Source: JAWKMZ01 sp041391965
Lineage (GTDB): Bacteria > Bacteroidota > Bacteroidia > Flavobacteriales > Flavobacteriaceae
Reading direction: 5' to 3'
DNA: 64,000 nucleotides
Assembly: GCA_041391965.1 (NCBI GenBank)
Contig: JAWKMZ010000003.1
Span: forward strand, 1-64,000
Part shown: positions 61,763-64,000 of the stretch, one piece after another
Layout: every line of letters begins with the position of its first letter
Numbering within the stretch: the first letter of the stretch is position 1
Position numbers and translations under genes: made by a program
The notes under the pieces: generated by a model
What the model was told of the DNA's origin: nothing
Databases searched by the model: none
The model's input: only the letters and a program-made list of their open reading frames with translations

Positions 61763-62593
61763 TTAAGAATGCAATTCCTTTAAAACTTCTATACTGGTAA
61801 TATTCAAATGCTTAGGTAGCTTATTGGCTTTAGGCATAACAGCAAGGTAGCGGTCTTCGTTGGTAGTAAATACGTGTTTGTAATTGGCTACAGTTGTTGG
61901 TAGAAGTTTGACGATGTCTTTTATAAACTCGTCGTGATGCACTAAGTCGGTACTTCCTAAATGATACACCCCATTTTTAGAGCGATTGATGAGGTAATGA
62001 ATTTGTTGTGTGAGCTTGTAATCAGTCGTTACGTTTATGATGAGGTTTGGAAAGATTTCAATTGCTGTTTTTTCTTCAAGATGTTGTTTGAGTTCTTTTA
62101 CTCTTGGCGATTGGGCACCAAACACCATTGGAAGTCTGATAATGATGGCTTTCTTTTTTGGTAAACGAAGCAGCATATTTTCAATTTTAATCTTGAAATG
62201 GCCATAAATACTATCGCTTAAAGTTTTATCGTCTTCATAACTTGGAAATTTGCTATAGGCATCAAATACATTAGCTGACGACAAGAAGATGATTTTGCAG
62301 TCGTGAGCTTGTACGTATTCAATTATATGTTGATGTGCGATGATTTGTGCATGAAAATCGCCACGCAATGCAGAGATAATAATACTTGGTTTTACAGCAT
62401 CAAGAATTTCAAAGACATCGTCTTCTTCAAGTTTGTATTGAAAAAAGTGTTTGTTTTTTTCAAAATGCAAATTAGATGTACAGTACGTCCCATAAGTTCT
62501 AAAATAAGGACAAAGTTCTTTATAGATAGAATTGCCTAAAAAACCACTTGCTCCAAATATTAAAACACGATGTTTGCTCTCCTTCTCATTCAT
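61763..62593 (-). CDS. NAD(P)-dependent SDR/RmlD-like sugar nucleotide-binding protein
   Basis: The 276-residue protein has a Rossmann fold with GASGFLGNSIY near the N-terminus (residues ~14-24), Ser/Tyr-Lys-type elements (IIFLSSANVFDAYSKFPSYE, SIYGHFKIKIENML) and RLPMVFG. It matches RmlD-like substrate-binding (extended SDR) proteins such as dTDP-4-dehydrorhamnose reductase, although the exact substrate is unknown. It lies ~28 bp after gcvT on the same strand. Confidence 0.83.
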   Translation of the reverse strand: MNEKESKHRVLIFGASGFLGNSIYKELCPYFRTYGTYCTSNLHFEKNKHFFQYKLEEDDVFEILDAVKPSIIISALRGDFHAQIIAHQHIIEYVQAHDCKIIFLSSANVFDAYSKFPSYEDDKTLSDSIYGHFKIKIENMLLRLPKKKAIIIRLPMVFGAQSPRVKELKQHLEEKTAIEIFPNLIINVTTDYKLTQQIHYLINRSKNGVYHLGSTDLVHHDEFIKDIVKLLPTTVANYKHVFTTNEDRYLAVMPKANKLPKHLNITSIEVLKELHS

Positions 62594-62620
62594 GAATCTT
62601 CTGCTTTAGAGACTTTGGTG

Positions 62621-63703
62621 CTATCCTTTGTAAAAAGGCGGTTTTACAACGGTTGCAGGAATTGCATTTTTACGAATTTGGATATAGATTTTACTACCAA
62701 CTTCAGATAAAACAGTTGGTACATAGCCTAAACCAATACCTTTGTTTAAAGACGGACTCATCGTGCCAGATGTAACAACACCAATGGTTGTTCCGTTACC
62801 ATCCACAATATCATAACCATGACGCGGAATACCACGTTCATTCAATTCAAAAGCAATTAATTTGCGTTTTGGGCCATGTGCTTTTTCAGCTTCTAAGGCT
62901 TCAGAATTTGTGAATTTTTTAGTAAATTTAGTGACCCAACCCAAACCTGCTTCAATAGGAGAGGTGCTATCGTCTATATCATTTCCATAAAGACAATATC
63001 CCATTTCTAAGCGTAAGGTATCACGAGCTGCTAAGCCAATAGGTTTAATGCCATAAGCTGCGCCAGCTTCAAATACCTTATCCCAAACCTGTTTGACTTC
63101 AGAGTTTTTGCAGTAAATCTCAAAACCACCACTACCTGTATATCCAGTAGCAGAGATAATGACATGCTCAATACCTGCAAAATCACCTACTATAAAATTA
63201 TAAAAATTAATGGCTGATAAATTGTGGCTTGTTAAACTTTGCATGGCTTCAACCGCTTTTGGGCCTTGTATAGCAAGTAGTGAATAGTCATCACTCAAAT
63301 TGCGCATTTGTGCTCCAACATCATTTTTGGACGCAATCCAATTCCAGTCTTTTTCAATATTGCTAGCGTTAACAACTAACAAGTAAGTTTCTTCTTTTAC
63401 TTTGTAAATAATCAAATCATCAACAATACCACCATCATCATTAGGTAAACAACTGTATTGTGCTTTGCCAACAGTTAATTTGGAGGCATCATTGCTGGAT
63501 ACTTTTTGTATAAGCTCCAAAGCGTGTGCGCCTTCAATTAAAAATTCGCCCATATGGCTTACATCAAATACGCCAACGCCATTTCTAACGGTTTCGTGTT
63601 CTGCATTAACACCTTCATATTGCACAGGCATGTTATAGCCCGCAAAAGGCACCATTTTTGCTCCAAGGGCTTCGTGAGTAGAGAATAAAGCTGTGTTTTT
63701 CAT
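62621..63703 (-). CDS. gcvT: Glycine cleavage system aminomethyltransferase
   Basis: The 360-residue protein is a complete GcvT (T protein): MKNTALFSTHEALGAKMVPFAGYNMPVQY (split), GVFDVSHMGEFLIEG, LAIQGPKAVEAMQ, the folate-binding domain, and GIGLGYVPTVLSEVGSKIYIQIR (split). It transfers the methylene group of glycine to tetrahydrofolate. It starts a minus-strand run with a divergent partner at 63864. Confidence 0.94.
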   Translation of the reverse strand: MKNTALFSTHEALGAKMVPFAGYNMPVQYEGVNAEHETVRNGVGVFDVSHMGEFLIEGAHALELIQKVSSNDASKLTVGKAQYSCLPNDDGGIVDDLIIYKVKEETYLLVVNASNIEKDWNWIASKNDVGAQMRNLSDDYSLLAIQGPKAVEAMQSLTSHNLSAINFYNFIVGDFAGIEHVIISATGYTGSGGFEIYCKNSEVKQVWDKVFEAGAAYGIKPIGLAARDTLRLEMGYCLYGNDIDDSTSPIEAGLGWVTKFTKKFTNSEALEAEKAHGPKRKLIAFELNERGIPRHGYDIVDGNGTTIGVVTSGTMSPSLNKGIGLGYVPTVLSEVGSKIYIQIRKNAIPATVVKPPFYKG

Positions 63704-63863
63704 TTGTTGCTTATTGAAATTTGTTGCGCAAAAGTATTGAAAATTATCTGTTTTTGTGATGCTTCTTTCCGATTAAAAATTTGTTAATTTTGAATGGTAT
63801 AAGTTGCAAATATTATTTTTTTTATATTTTTCGTATTTAAATTTAGTTCCTAAATCTCCATCT

Positions 63864-64000
63864 ATGAAATTCAATCACTTAGCGTTATTAATCCTTTTTA
63901 TAGCATTTCAAACAGTTGCTCAAAAAGGAACTCCAGAGGATTATTTATCGGCTCAATTCCATAAAGAACGACGTGAAGCACTTCGCAAACAAATGCCACC
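63864..64000 (+). CDS. Aminopeptidase P family protein, N-terminal part
   Basis: The open frame runs past the window end. It shows a signal peptide (FNHLALLILFIAFQTVAQKG, cleavage after VAQ) and the opening of the aminopeptidase P N-terminal domain (DYLSAQFHKERREALRKQMP). Secreted members of this family remove an N-terminal residue before proline. Only ~45 residues are visible, so catalytic sites are outside the window. Confidence 0.75.
   Translation, partial: MKFNHLALLILFIAFQTVAQKGTPEDYLSAQFHKERREALRKQMP

Overview
The window is chromosomal DNA from a member of the Bacteroidetes, almost certainly the family Flavobacteriaceae. The DNA is AT-rich and starts lack Shine-Dalgarno sequences. Several promoters fit the Bacteroidetes TTG / TAnnTTTG pattern. 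There are gliding-motility genes (gldF, gldG and a sprC-sprD-sprB-sprF operon), and many secreted proteins carry type IX secretion (T9SS) sorting tails of type A (Por-tail) or type B (CHU_C). No rRNA, tRNA, CRISPR array or intact insertion sequence was seen.

Bases 1-9.8 kb are a copper/heavy-metal resistance island on the + strand. Intact genes come first: the end of a TolC/CusC-like efflux protein, a Met-rich multicopper oxidase fused to a CopB-like tail, a DUF3347 lipoprotein, a haem-binding-domain protein, and a regulator joining an HMA metal-binding domain to an AraC-type DNA-binding domain. From about 5.76 kb everything downstream is broken by many small indels: a copper P-type ATPase, a DUF305 protein, a CusB-like RND adaptor and an HMA lipoprotein. 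Bases 9.8-11.6 kb are a gene-poor, hairpin-rich stretch with one decayed DUF1508 gene, which looks like the scar of an integrative element. A DUF6266 gene follows.

Bases 12.3-17.6 kb hold a dihaem c-type cytochrome, a TPR lipoprotein, a HupE/UreJ-like membrane protein and two secreted proteins of unknown function. Bases 17.7-30.9 kb are the gliding-adhesin operon: SprC-like (CHU_C), SprD-like (PorP/SprF barrel plus Ala/Lys/Glu coil plus SPOR-like end), a 2,733-residue SprB adhesin and SprF. Bases 31-41.8 kb carry a T9SS-secreted sugar dehydrogenase, a DUF4870 protein, dnaN, a large T9SS-secreted subtilisin-like protease, and a minus-strand group holding gldF and gldG with a BamE-like membrane protein between them, an ABM monooxygenase and a SAM hydrolase.

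Bases 42-45 kb are phoH, purC and an acyltransferase-like membrane protein. Bases 45.2-53.6 kb form a notable metabolic and regulatory block: an AgcS symporter, acetyl-CoA synthetase, a soluble histidine kinase, an NtrC-type sigma-54 activator, a near-perfect sigma-54 promoter with a candidate upstream activator site, and an operon of a four-cysteine mini-protein, glutamate dehydrogenase, a Rnk/GreA-like protein and an unknown protein.

Bases 53.8-63.7 kb are minus-strand housekeeping and accessory genes: mgtE, a transglutaminase-like protein, a carboxypeptidase-regulatory-like protein, a seven-repeat T9SS protein with a frameshifted signal peptide, a deletion scar joining the remains of a metallophosphoesterase and a GT39 mannosyltransferase, a CopD-like membrane protein, a GNAT, yebC, a pterin dehydratase, an SDR and gcvT. 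The window ends in the start of an aminopeptidase P gene.
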